Under the pieces are notes generated by a model. It was not told the DNA's origin. It made no database searches and saw only the letters and a list, made by a program, of their open reading frames with translations. Below, one piece after another: positions 1 through 10,080 of a stretch of 64,000 nt of DNA. The stretch lies in NCBI GenBank assembly GCA_015680685.1, contig MNCI01004801.1, positions 115,011-179,010 of the forward strand, in the 5' to 3' direction. The stretch is from Gnetum montanum (taxonomy: Eukaryota > Streptophyta > Gnetopsida > Gnetales > Gnetaceae). Within the stretch, counting starts at the first letter, position 1; each line of letters starts with the position of its first letter. The position numbers were made by a program, and so were the translations under genes.

Positions 1-720
1 CGGAGGGTGCATCCTTGTGTTCCTCATAATCCTACCCTTAATCCTTGTCATTACTTTTAACTATCCCATCCACTTCCCGTATGCAAAATGTACATACGCA
101 GCACATGCTTTCCGCATTCGCATTACAATGAAGTCCATAAGTCGGCGTAATGCAACTCACCTAGTGGACACAAAAAAAAAGAGTGGGGGGGTCGGCAAAA
201 TGGGTGAAACACATCTCACCCAGGCCATGCAGATGCAACACAATGCATCTACGCAACCTCCTTTAACACAAAATGAAGGCATAACTCCATGCACACGCAA
301 TCGCAGGAGAAAGCCTATTTGTTTATGTGTAAAAACGTCTTCCCCAAACCTCATTTGAGTGTTCCCTAAACCTTTTTCTTCCTATACCATCCTAGCTTCG
401 GATTCCCTCATCTCTACACCTCTACGTTGATAGGGAAACACTTGAGTACCTATTGATAAATGTTGTTGGTACTTTCATCGGTCTGGTGTTTCGTATTCTT
501 TGTCGATGTCTTTCGGGCAAGCCCTCTAACCGTCAACAAAGAGGGGTCATTGAAACACCGTGAAAATTATGAATCGACCTCAGGTAAAGATTCACAATTT
601 AGGTGAAAGTACATGACAGAATTCCAGAAGGGAGAACAAGGCAAGGCAAGGCAAAGAGGCGCGCAGCATCAAGTCTTCGGGTTCCTTTATAGATTTATAA
701 TCTTACTATGTTTTCTATCT

Positions 721-1247
721 TTACGCTATATTACGCAACATAGTGTAATAATGCTCAGCGTAATTCTGCTTAACATAGTCTGATATTGGAAGGTGGCTTA
801 CTTCAGTAGATTTGGTGAAGCTTAAGGCCTAAGCAGCGTAATATGCGACTTCTTGTGTATTCTGCTAAGTCTTTTGTCCAAGGGCGGATTTACGCTCTGT
901 TACGCAATGCAGCGTAAGGAGCTTCGAAAAGGTCAAAGAGAGTTCAAAGGAAGCGCAACAGATCAACTCTTTTCTCTTTTTGTGCAGATTGATCACCTTA
1001 CGCTCGTTACGCAACGCAACGTATGTTAGCGTAATTCATCGTCAAGTTAATCATTGTTTACGCTTCACTACGCTCGGCAGCGTGAATGAGCGTAAAAAAA
1101 CTTGAGTCCATTATTTTCATGCTTTGTTATGCTCTTTCATGTGACGCAACGCGAACGAGCGTAATGTAGCCCAAAGTCAGCTAAGACATGCCCGATGCAC
1201 ATTTGTTATTCATACGCACAATACACAGATGAGCGTATTGTGCGTAA
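721..1247. repeat. Cluster of TTACGCT / AGCGTAA inverted motifs
   Basis: TTACGCT occurs at 721, 890, 998 and 1058. Its reverse complement AGCGTAA occurs at 757, 835, 911, 1028, 1089 and 1158. Weaker variants (TTACGCA, GAGCGTA, TGCGTAA) fill the gaps up to 1247. Forward and reverse words alternate, so the stretch can form several short stem-loops, for example 998-1004 with 1028-1034. It lies directly upstream of the TATA box at 1346 and so occupies the U3 position of the LTR-like region. The same TTACGCTG word is the best conserved anchor of the 192-bp array at 5.2-6.3 kb. Confidence 0.75.
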
Positions 1248-1345
1248 TCACGAATTTCAACACAAGGATGGTCAAGTCAACGATCTTCCGAAAGGTTTGA
1301 AACACGTGTCATCACAACCATGCCTTCTCCACATGTTGTCAAACT

Positions 1346-1353
1346 TATAAATA
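1346..1353 (+). promoter_or_regulatory. TATA box of the LTR-like region
   Basis: TATAAATA is followed by CCTC and, about 30 bp downstream, by the purine-rich start of a leader. It matches the usual plant LTR promoter layout. No transcript evidence is available. Confidence 0.5.
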
Positions 1354-2075
1354 CCTCAGTTGGAAAGAAGACATAGAGACAGACAGAGAAAGAGGGTAGC
1401 ATTTTGGCAATCTTTTGGCAGCACTATCTTTTAACAGAGACAGGAGACATTTTGCTTGAGCATTGGCAACAGGAGCGATTGGCCCTTTGGCAAGGACACA
1501 ACCTTCTCCATTGGTGATCATTGGCAGTTCCAAGTAGAGACTATCCAAAGCGAAAAAGATAGATCAGAGATCGCGAGATCATCTGGTGAGGTTGGCAAGA
1601 TCTATTGGCTAGACACAGTTGGTTGATAGGCATCCGAGCTTGACCTTCCTTGGACTCTGTCTTTGGCATTTGAGGTAGACCGAGCTCTATTCTGCACTCC
1701 TTGTTAAATAGTTTTCTTATTATTTTGTGTATGTTTCCACACAAGATAATCGGGATCTTCCCATTGTAACTTTGTATCCAAAGTACTCATTTCTTTCGGG
1801 TCAAAGTATAGATCTTGAAATCACGCATTTCTCTTAGATCTGATTCCCTTTGTAGTGTTAACTTTGTCATTATAGCAATTTATTTACATCATTTTCCTCT
1901 CCTTTCATGATTTATCGAATCAGATCGTCCCACGAAACATCTACAATTTTCATCCGTTTACTGATTTAGTAAGTCCCTGTTTGATCGACAAGACCGTTCA
2001 GGGCACTATAGATTCATTTTCTCTAGCACAGCCCTCACACGGATCCATGGTTAGATTGTGTACACGGATTTTGTT

Positions 2076-2091
2076 TGGTATTCCAGCTACC
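2076..2091 (+). other. Possible primer-binding site (tRNA-iMet-like)
   Basis: The start TGGTAT agrees with the usual plant tRNA-iMet primer site (TGGTATCAGAGC), but the next bases agree poorly. Its position just after the end of the LTR-like region is the main support. It overlaps the last codons of the minus-strand protease frame. Confidence 0.25.
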
Positions 2092-2560
2092 GAAATTTTC
2101 CATCGTTACAATCGCCATGTATGATGACTTGTCCACCTTCGTATGGAAGGTAGATTTCTTGATGTATCGGTGAGGAAACAACCGGTTGTTGGGCTAGCCA
2201 AGGTCTACCAAGAATCATGTTGAAACTTGTCATCTCTTCTATGATAGTGAACTCCATGTTGGTGGGGAATTTTTCTACTACCACAAAGGCTAAGTTGATT
2301 GTGCCCTTAACTATGACACATGATTTGTTGAAGGATTTTAAACACGTGGTTTTCATTGGCATGATCTCGTCTGTCATGCCTAGCTTGTCGATGATGGAGT
2401 ATAAAGCTACATTTGTTGCCGCACCATCATCAACGTGCACTTTGCGAATGGTACATTGCCCAACACATACACTGATCAACAATGGAGTTGTTGTGACTTC
2501 CCCTCGTTTGGGGTTACATTTAACTGCATCATCGCAGAAGGCTAAGGTGTTTGAACCCAA
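2087..2560 (-). pseudogene. Retropepsin-like protease, family H left copy
   Basis: A 157-codon open frame encodes a retroviral-type aspartic protease, the enzyme that cleaves the Gag-Pol polyprotein. Visible features are the active-site stretch VHVDDGAATNV, the hydrophobic segment ending FNMILGRPWL (the ILG flap/core motif of plant Ty3-type proteases) and the downstream LPYEGGQVIIHGD. The active-site triplet is D-D-G instead of D-S/T-G, and the same variant occurs in the second copy at 16.6-16.9 kb. Homology with that copy stops just after HGD, at about 2100, where the plus-strand LTR-like sequence begins. No reverse transcriptase follows. The frame is shifted relative to the gag part upstream. 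Confidence 0.75.
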
Positions 2561-2909
2561 TACTTGTGGTAATCATTGCAGGGATGGATGCCATGTTAGC
2601 AGGGATGTCCTCTATAATAGGAATGGATGCTAACGTTTACACTAAGGCTTTGCGATGGGCTGATGATGTCATGACCAGGTCGTACAAGCTCATGGTTGTG
2701 TTTTTTTGTTTAAGCGTTTGTTTCACCTAGGCTAGTGTAGCTACAAAGTCCATGTTGTTTGCCATTGTGTTGGTTGCCTCTATATGGGTCGAGGGCTTAG
2801 GCTTGGTTTGTTTGGGATTAGGGGTAGGGCCCCCAGTGTTCAGTTTCTATGTACTAGGTGTGGCCTTTGCTTTGGCTATGGGTGTTGTTCATTGTTCGTT
2901 CGTCCTCTT

Positions 2910-3368
2910 CTATTGCCATTTGGTTTGCTTACCCATTTTTCCCATGTTTGGGCTTTGGGTAGGTGAGGGGCCATAGTGTGGTGGCACCTTTATGACAAAT
3001 GGTAGTTTAGGAGGTGTCGTTGTTGTTTGAATAGCTTGTTGTAGCACCTTGATAATGAAAGGCTTCTTTGTTATCGTCGTTGGTGCATCGTGCCAGTTTA
3101 ACATCTTAGCGGACGATGACATTTCCTTCTAGTTTAATGTCTTAGTGAACATGTGAGGTGGTGGTACTTTAACCACGAAAGGTATCATCGGTGCTCTAGG
3201 TGGCACCTTGATGATGATGAGAGGCCTCTTTCTTGTGGAGGTGGAGGGGATTATTACCTTGCTGGGAGGCACACGGATGACAGAAGGTTGCCGCATAGGT
3301 TTAGGCTTACTCTCTATGCCAATGGAGTTTATGACATAGGAGGCATCATCCATACTGGGTTGATTCAA
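2910..3368 (-). pseudogene. Gag-protease linker with FVIKVPP-type repeats
   Basis: Two open stretches in the same minus frame (3129-3368 and 2910-3122, separated by a stop) encode a low-complexity linker between gag and protease. It holds five degenerate copies of a nine-residue unit: PSVIRVPPS, PLIIIKVPP, PFVVKVPPP, PFIIKVLQQ and PFVIKVPPH. A Thr/Pro-rich tail follows. I recognise no enzyme here. The repeats could be a protein-interaction or nucleic-acid-binding surface of Gag; that is inference. Confidence 0.55.
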
Positions 3369-3754
3369 GGTGTTGACGTTCAGTTGGCCCCGTTATATCA
3401 TTTCTTGTAGATCATCCTATAACACATGGTAGGTGTCAGTGTTCTGACCGGACATCTAGTGGTAGTGATAGAATTGATCTAACTTGAAATGTTGTGGAAC
3501 CGGGGGCTCGTTTGATACTGCTAAGGTGGGGTTCCTCAGTAGCTTGCAGTACTTGTTGTGTCGGTGATGAGCATTCTTCACTATGTGTTTGTATTGGATT
3601 TTCCTGGCTTTAAGGAGTTGCTCTAGTAGTTCAGAAGGTCACGTAGGTAGTAGCGTGTACTTAGAGCGATCCTTGCACTGAAAGTTGGATAGTGATGTGG
3701 CGATTGTTGTTGTGGTCAGGTTGGTACTAGTGTTTGTGGTTTTTGTGCTTGTGG

Positions 3755-4498
3755 CTACAGTTGGTGATGTTTCCTTTTACTTGGCAACATGTTCATTTTT
3801 TTAAGCCAGGTGGGATCATTGCTAGTTTGTGCAACTTGTTTTATGTTCATGATTTGTGTGAATGCTTGGCTCAACATTTGAGCGCTTAGGTAGTATAGCT
3901 TTGACTTAACAAAGTCATTCACTACTCCCTTAAGAATTGTAAGGAAATACGTTTTAGGGATGGGCTCATGAAATTCGTTAAGGACTACACTCCATCGTTG
4001 GATGAACTTCTGCACAGGCTCAAGTGGTGCTTGTTTCACCTATATCAGAGTGTCTAGTGTTGCTTTAGTCTTCAGGTTGTACTTAAACCTGGTAACGAAC
4101 TAGTGTAACAAATCCTTAAGAGAAGATATGGAGTTACATGGCAGGGCTAAGTACTAGTCTAAGGCTACGCCTGTTAAGGACATAGCAAACATGCACAAGA
4201 TTGCATGGGGCCAAGCTTAAAGCAATAGAGTTTCTGATCGAAACGTGACTAAGTGAGCATTCGGATCTCCCTTCCCGTTGTACTTGGTTAACTGGGGCAG
4301 TGTGATTCCCTTAGGTAAAGCTAATGGTGGCACTGAAGAGTTAATTGGATCATTGTGGTAGAAGTCCAATACTTTAACTACTTCGGTGTTGGCGATTTTG
4401 AGGTGCTTTACCTCATTAGCTAACGCTTGCATCCATTTTTTTACTTCTGCCCACTCTTGAGTGGTAGGCAGATTAGTTAGTTGGAAAGATTGTGTCAT
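3755..4498 (-). pseudogene. Gag (capsid) of family H, left copy
   Basis: The frame starts at an ATG at 4498 (MTQSFQLTNLPTTQEW). It has a heptad-like helix, then LPQLTKYNGKGDPNAHLVTF, the hallmark entry of the plant Retrotrans_gag domain. Broken frames continue to PLEPVQKFIQRWSVVLNEF and VVNDFVKSKLYYLSAQML at 3755-4039. Gag would form the virus-like particle. The same protein, equally broken, is found at 27.2-29.9 kb. Two or more frameshifts and stops make this copy dead. Confidence 0.8.
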
Positions 4499-5169
4499 CC
4501 TTATCTCTCTTTTCTGATGCTATTCATAGCATCTAGATGTAAGTTTTCTTCTCAAACACTGCATCCAACACTTAGTTTTCTTACCCAGACATTGGTCACA
4601 CTGACATTGGTCACGTTGATGTTGGTTGGAAAGCTTTACGCTGACATTGGTCATGTTGACGTTGACATTGTGTCATCAATTGGTTGGAAAAATTAAAATG
4701 TGCACTGGTCAGAATGTAGTTGTGAAGTGGTTGCAAGGTGGATGTTTAGCCTCGATGGATGAGAGTAGATGCTGCGAAGATGCAGATTTTGGGTTGCAGG
4801 TGTATGGCATCCAAGTCTATATGATGCCCAGTGTATGAGATTGATGCCCAGATTTCTTAAGTGTGTGAGATTCAAATATTTTGAACCTTGATCTAGTGGA
4901 AAAATATGAGATTCATAGGATCTTTGGCACAAGATTCAAATCTAGGAGAAGGTTAGTGGCTGCAAGGTGAGAAAACTTCAGATCAGGTGACAATTTTGTG
5001 CGTTGATCGGATGCACGAAATGTTACAATGTACAACGTGCAGCATGACCAAGATCTCTTACGCTGACATGTGTAATCCATAGAGTAAGAGCTTGATATGC
5101 TGAAAAATGTAAAATGTACAAATAATGTTAAAGTACAAGAGTGGATCTGTATGTCTAGCCTCCGGATCT
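4499..5169. other. Gag-upstream region without a gene
   Basis: No coding signal is seen. The stretch carries direct short repeats around ACATTGGTCACGTTGA at 4590-4680, and TTACGCTGACAT at 4636 and 5058. Those words link it to the 192-bp array that follows. It is the expected place for the 5' leader of the minus-strand gag at 3755-4498, but no LTR edge or primer site could be set. Confidence 0.5.
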
Positions 5170-6330
5170 ACAAATTTGTGCTGGCATCTAGCGTCCCAGG
5201 GTGTCAGCGTGACCATCAACGTGTCCAATGTTTATGATGCATTTTGAGCCCATTTTTGACCTAGGAGACCCATTTTTGAAGTGGACCTACATACCTAAGG
5301 TCAAAAGGGTGCTTCGTGTCAAGTTTGAGCTCATTCAGAGGCTATTTTGGCTTTGTTTTGGTTGGTGATGCTGATCCTTACGCTGTTGGAAGCATGTCAG
5401 CGTGACTAATAGAAAATGTCTTGAAAATAGTGCATTTTGAACCTATTTTTCAATTTTGAGACCTTTTTCATAGTGGATATGCATGCCATGGGTCATGAGG
5501 GTTCTGTGTGCCAAATTTGGGCTGATTTGGATGTCGTTTTGGCCCTATTTTGGTTGATGATGCTGGGCATTACGCTGTGCAGCGTCTAAAAAGTAACCCC
5601 CACGTCACCAAGCCAAAATGGCATATTTAAGGCCAAAATATTGATTTTTTGGATGTTGAGACCTGTTGGGGACCTTGGTGAAGGTCATTGGGGATCCTTG
5701 TTCTTAATTTCAGCCTATTTTAGCTCAGTTTCAGGGCTCCAAAAGTTGGTGATGTTGAGCCTTATGCTATACAGCGTCAAAAAAGTAAGCCCAGCATCAC
5801 CAATTGAAACACCTTATTTAAGTTCCAAATTTGGATTTTCTAGAGGTTGGTACCTATTGAGGACCTTGGTGAAGGTTATGGGGGGTCCTTGTGCTCAATT
5901 TTTGCCTATTTTGACTCAATTTCAGGGCTCCAAAGGTTGGTGACGTTGAGCCTTACGCTGTGCAGCGTCTAAAAAGTAACCCCAACGTCACCAAGTCAAA
6001 ATGGCACATTTAAGACCTAAATCTTTATTTTCTAGAGGTTTGGAACTGCTAGGGACCTTGGTGAAGGTAATGGGTGGTCCTTGTGCTCAATGTTTTCCTT
6101 TCTTGACTCATTTTCAGGGCTCCAAAAGTTGGTGACGATGAGCCTTACGCTGTGTAGTGTAAGAGAATGTAACCAAAGTATACTTAGCCAAAACCAAGCA
6201 TTTTGAGCCCAAAACTATTGATTATAGATGTTGAGAGCTAGTGAAGTCACCTATGGGCCTCAAGGGGACCTTTCCTATTAAATCATGAACCATTGGAGGC
6301 TGTTTTGGAGGCCTCCAAGTTTGTTCATGC
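5170..6330 (+). repeat. Tandem array, ~192-bp monomer (about six units)
   Basis: The anchor word TTACGCTG (with small changes) recurs at 5378, 5570, 5762, 5953 and 6145, steps of 192, 192, 191 and 192 bp. A diverged unit precedes it from about 5186. Each unit reads GTTGGTGATGnTGAGCCTTACGCTG, then GCAGCGTC, a middle part with TTTTCTAGAGGTT and GGGACCTTGGTGAAGGT, and ends with CAGGGCTCCAAAAG. The units at 5746, 5937 and 6130 are the most alike. The unit near 6145 diverges in its second half. The period is close to a nucleosome repeat length. Confidence 0.9.
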
Positions 6331-6825
6331 TATACTCATGCTTGGGCAGCTGCATGACTTAACTTGAATCTTGTCTAAAAGTGCTAGGCCAAAATTTTTG
6401 TGGTGTTTTCATAAGGGTTTTGGCTAGGTGTTGAAGCCATTATAGAGGTTTTTCTATCAAGGCTATGTAGTCAACAAGACTCTCAAGCTCAAGAACTAGG
6501 AAATTAGGATTGATACATCATTCAACATCACCATAAGGTCCATTCAGACACAAAGGCAAATTGATTTCCTTCTAGGTACTCATACTTTGATCTTACATGT
6601 GAACCAAAAGCATATTAAATTAAATTTGGGTAAAAGTAAATCAAAAATGCTATAATGCTATAAAATCATGTAAATACATGTAGATCTAATGCAAACAGGA
6701 TCATCCAAGGCTATTAATAGGGTAAGGACAAGTAAACAAAGTGCAATAAGGGCCAAATAGAATCCAAACAAAGGGAAGTATGAGAAATAAGCCTACAAAT
6801 GCTCAACAAGGGTCATGATTTATCT
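6331..6825. other. No gene seen
   Basis: AT-rich sequence with scattered GGCTATTAAT/AGGCCA words and no reading frame, splice pattern or RNA signal. It is probably decayed array or element sequence. Confidence 0.5.
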
Positions 6826-6945
6826 ATTTTAAGGCCATAGTAGACTAGGATACTAGTTTAAGGCCATAGTAGGCCATGATGCCAATTTAAGACCATAGCG
6901 GGCCATGATGCCAGTTTAAGGCCATAGCACGCTATGGTCACATGG
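6826..6945 (+). repeat. 29-bp minisatellite (TTTAAGGCCATAG type)
   Basis: AAGGCCATAG (one copy AAGACCATAG) starts at 6831, 6860, 6889 and 6918, an exact 29-bp period. The rest of each unit is GGCCATGATGCCAGTT-like. A related, longer and less regular array lies at 15920-16100 in the same orientation. The two flank the 192/386-bp array and the spliced pseudogene. Confidence 0.8.
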
Positions 6946-7299
6946 TGTCAAATGATGGTTAGAGAAGGTCAAACCTCACTATTTGATACCAATAAAAGGC
7001 TAAAAAAGGAAAATAATACTATAATAAGTCAAATAAAAATAATATAAGGCTGCATAAAGGCCACAAGAAAGTTAACAAGGTTGACAATGTAACATGAGGC
7101 CAAAAATGAGTCAAAGCATCTTGGAATAATGTAAAATTCAAGGAAAACAAGCTATGAATGGTGAGATCTAGCTATATAGGTCAAAAGGGATTAGGTGTTT
7201 CTAGTTTTAGGCCTTATTAGGCCATGATTTAGGGCTACAAGGCTATTAGGTGAGTTTGGACATCAAGCAAGGCTACTGCTAGGCTATTTGGACATGAAA

Positions 7300-10080
7300 A
7301 TTGACAGTTTTGAGTTGCTTTTGGATGTCAACACGTGTTGAACTACCTTTTCATCCTTCTTCCATGATAATAATAGTATAACTAATGTGGAAGAATGGAG
7401 GGGACACTTGTTTCATGGTTTTAGGATAGTCTAAGAGCACATCGACTAGGTTTCTAGGCCACTAGGGCTGTTAATCATGATTCTATAGGTTTTTGGCTGA
7501 TTTTGAGCACGTTTGAAGGCTATTTAAGGGTATTTAAGGTCTTACCCCCTATTTCAATGTTGGGGAAGTTTCTCTATCATGGAATATTATGGGGGATGGA
7601 TTTACAAGGTTAAAATATGATCAAACAAGAAAACTCTTAAGGCTATGTGATCCTAGGATTCTTTAGCATAGATCTTTGGCTTCTGAGAGTGTCATCTTGC
7701 TACCAAAAGTGGAAAAGTAGCTTTTCCCTTTGTGTCTACACTACCCAACATGGTAGGAGCCTTATTTTGTGTGGATGAGGTAAGAATCTTAGATCTATAC
7801 CAATTAAATTTGCAATCAACTATTCAAGTCATTTCCTAGAGTCACCAAGATCAAGGGCTAGGTTCCCATATCAAAATTTGGTAGTTTTGGATACTTATAA
7901 GTGCTTTTTGGGCTTCCCCCATTTTGTGCACAATGCAACTAGGGAGGTTAGCATGAAAGACTATGGGAACCACTTATTAGCAATTCAATGTCAATTTCTT
8001 AAGGTTTAAAGGCTCTGGAGGGTGTATACAGGGTTCTAAAGTGCATACAAGGTTATCTAATGTCATTCAAAGGTGTCTATGAGGCTCAAATGAGTCTCTT
8101 CCTTAGTCTTAATGCTAGCTAGCATGGAGGAGAGGGCACCTAGCATGGAAGAATTAAAAATCTCAGATCTAGGCCAGTTTTATCCTCAATTGATCATGCA
8201 TGTATGCTTCTAGGGTTATCAAGGTCGATGACTATGGTTTAGGATCAAAATTGGTTAGTATGGAGAGTAGCTAAATGGTTTTTGAGCTTTTCCCCTTTTT
8301 CCCACATTGGAGATAATATTCTTAGTGTGGAAGACTAGGGAGAGCATCTTTTTGGTTATTTGTGATCACTTTGACAAGCTTTGAAGGCTCTAGAAGGTGT
8401 AAAACTGGTCTCAACACTCATGTGAGGCTTTAGATTGTTTCCTTGAAGTGTTTAAAGGCCATGTTATAGTCTCCCCAAAGTTCTCCCCTTTCTTCCACAT
8501 TGGCTAGCATGAAAGAGGGAGATCTTAGCATGGGGGACCTAAGGGACCCTACTTTTTACCATTTTGTATCATTTCTATCCATGCATGTAGGTCTTCGAGG
8601 TTCCTAGTATCAACTACTATTGTCGATTATCAAATTTTAGTTGTTTTAAGAATTTTTAAGTGGTTTTTGATGTTTCTCCCCTTCTTCCACACTTGGTTTT
8701 TCATGCTCAACATGGAAGATTAGGGAAAAAGATTTTCTAGCTATTTGTGATCAATATTAGTAGGTTTGAGGGTCTTAGCATGTGCAAATAAGGTTCTGAG
8801 ACACACATAGGGCTTCATGGCATTCGTTTAAGTTCTTTAAAGGCTATTTTAGAGTTCCCCCCAAAGTTTCCCACTTTCTTTCACACTAGTTAGCATGGAA
8901 GAGGTGGCTTCGAATGTGAAGGAATTAGGGGACCCTACTTTTTACCTAGTTTCACTAGTTTTGGCTATGCATGTGTGTCCACAGGTTTGCTGGTGTTGGC
9001 TATTAATGTCTAAGGTTGAAATTTGATTGTTTTGAAGGCTATAAGAGGTGTTTTTCAGCTTTCCCCCTTCTATCCATTCTAGGGCCAGGGTGCTCAGCAT
9101 GGATGGGATACTTCTTAGCATGGAAGAACTTTAGGAAGTTGATTTTTATTACTTTTTTCAATCTAGTGCCTTCCAAAGAGGTTGTCAAGGTTCTAGTGTT
9201 AGGTACATGGCAATTTGAGGTTATTTCTTGCATATAGTACCCTCCACTAATCTTTGTAGCTTCATCCATTTTTTTTCATGCTAGGTACCATTGAAGAGGT
9301 CTCCCCCAATGTAAAAGAACCAAGAAATTAAGATTTAGGCCAATTCAACATCCAATCAACCATGTGCGTCAGCCTCTAGGATTGCCAGTGTTGATGGTCA
9401 ACACTGGGTATCAACATCCAGCAATTTGGAGGCTCCTACATGGCTCATGTAGTCTTCCCCCTTCTTCCATTCTTAACATGATGGCCCTAGCATGGATGAC
9501 AGGGAAATGATAGTTTTGTGCCATCTTTAACTACTTTTGAGATCTTTGGAAGCTCCAAAGGGTTCTGGTAGGTCGTATGGGTTACCAGGCTTTGAGAAAT
9601 GGCTACTAGGCAGTAAATTTAGGTCATTTTTGGCTTTCACCATCCATCCACACTAAGGATGAGATGATCAATATTGATGAAGCCTCCCCAACATGGAACT
9701 ACCAAATCCCAAGGTTTCAACTAGTTTTGAGTAGGTTTGGTGAGGTTTCAGGGCTATCGTGGGTGCTTGGATGAATTCTAGGTCATGTGGATCCACTTCG
9801 GGGATCAAACTTGATCTAGATGGATGTTGGGAGGTAAGACTAGATGTTATTCCCTTCTTCCACACTAAGTAGTATTACCTCAGTGTGGAAACTCATGTTA
9901 TCTATTTTTGTTCATGTCCTATCCCTTTTGGAATCTTGGGGTTGAAAAAAATAGTTTTTGATTACTAAAATGTCAAAATGGCCATGTTTTAATGTTTTAG
10001 GTAGTGGGAGGCATTTTTCCATGCTAGGCATTGCATCCCTAGTGTAGATGCATGAGAGTTAAGTTTGAAATATTTTTCTA
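7300..10080 (+). repeat. Degenerate tandem array, ~386-bp dimer of ~193-bp half-units
   Basis: The phrase CCTTCTTCCACATTGG...TAGCATGGAAGA recurs along this stretch. TAGCATG occurs at 8120, 8505 and 8891 (steps 385 and 386). GGGACCCTACTTTTTACC occurs at 8543 and 8929. GGAAGACTAGGG/GGAAGATTAGGG occur at 8329 and 8714 (385). The same phrase, weaker, is offset by about half a period at 8300, 8690, 9065, 9265, 9460, 9650 and 9855. It can be described as a two-monomer higher-order repeat whose half-unit equals the 192-bp monomer upstream. No coding signal is seen. Confidence 0.8.

Larger units (their letters stand above)
460..2066 (+). repeat. LTR-like promoter region, plus orientation
   Basis: The stretch looks like the long terminal repeat of a plant LTR retrotransposon read on the plus strand. 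A TATA-type box (TATAAATA, 1346-1353) is followed by a leader-like stretch. The sequence upstream is unusually dense in TTACGC and GCGTAA words, as in a U3 region. A weak tRNA-iMet-like primer site starts at 2076. No second copy is present in the window, so neither end can be fixed; 460 is only a candidate TG start. The next sequence, from about 2095, is a minus-strand protease, so any internal region of this element is missing. It could also be a solo LTR cut by rearrangement. Confidence 0.4.

Noticed and set aside
17-358. Open frames on both strands at the left edge
   Set aside because: Composition is repetitive, no domain or homologue in the window, and both strands are open over the same stretch.
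2752-2976. Overlapping hydrophobic plus-strand frames opposite the gag-protease linker
   Set aside because: They are the antisense shadow of the minus-strand linker; hydrophobicity comes from the complement of Pro/Lys-rich codons.
4499-7300. 3' LTR of family H in this stretch
   Set aside because: No segment matching the 30.7-31.7 kb region and no minus-strand TATA/LTR edge could be found, so the left end of family H is left open.
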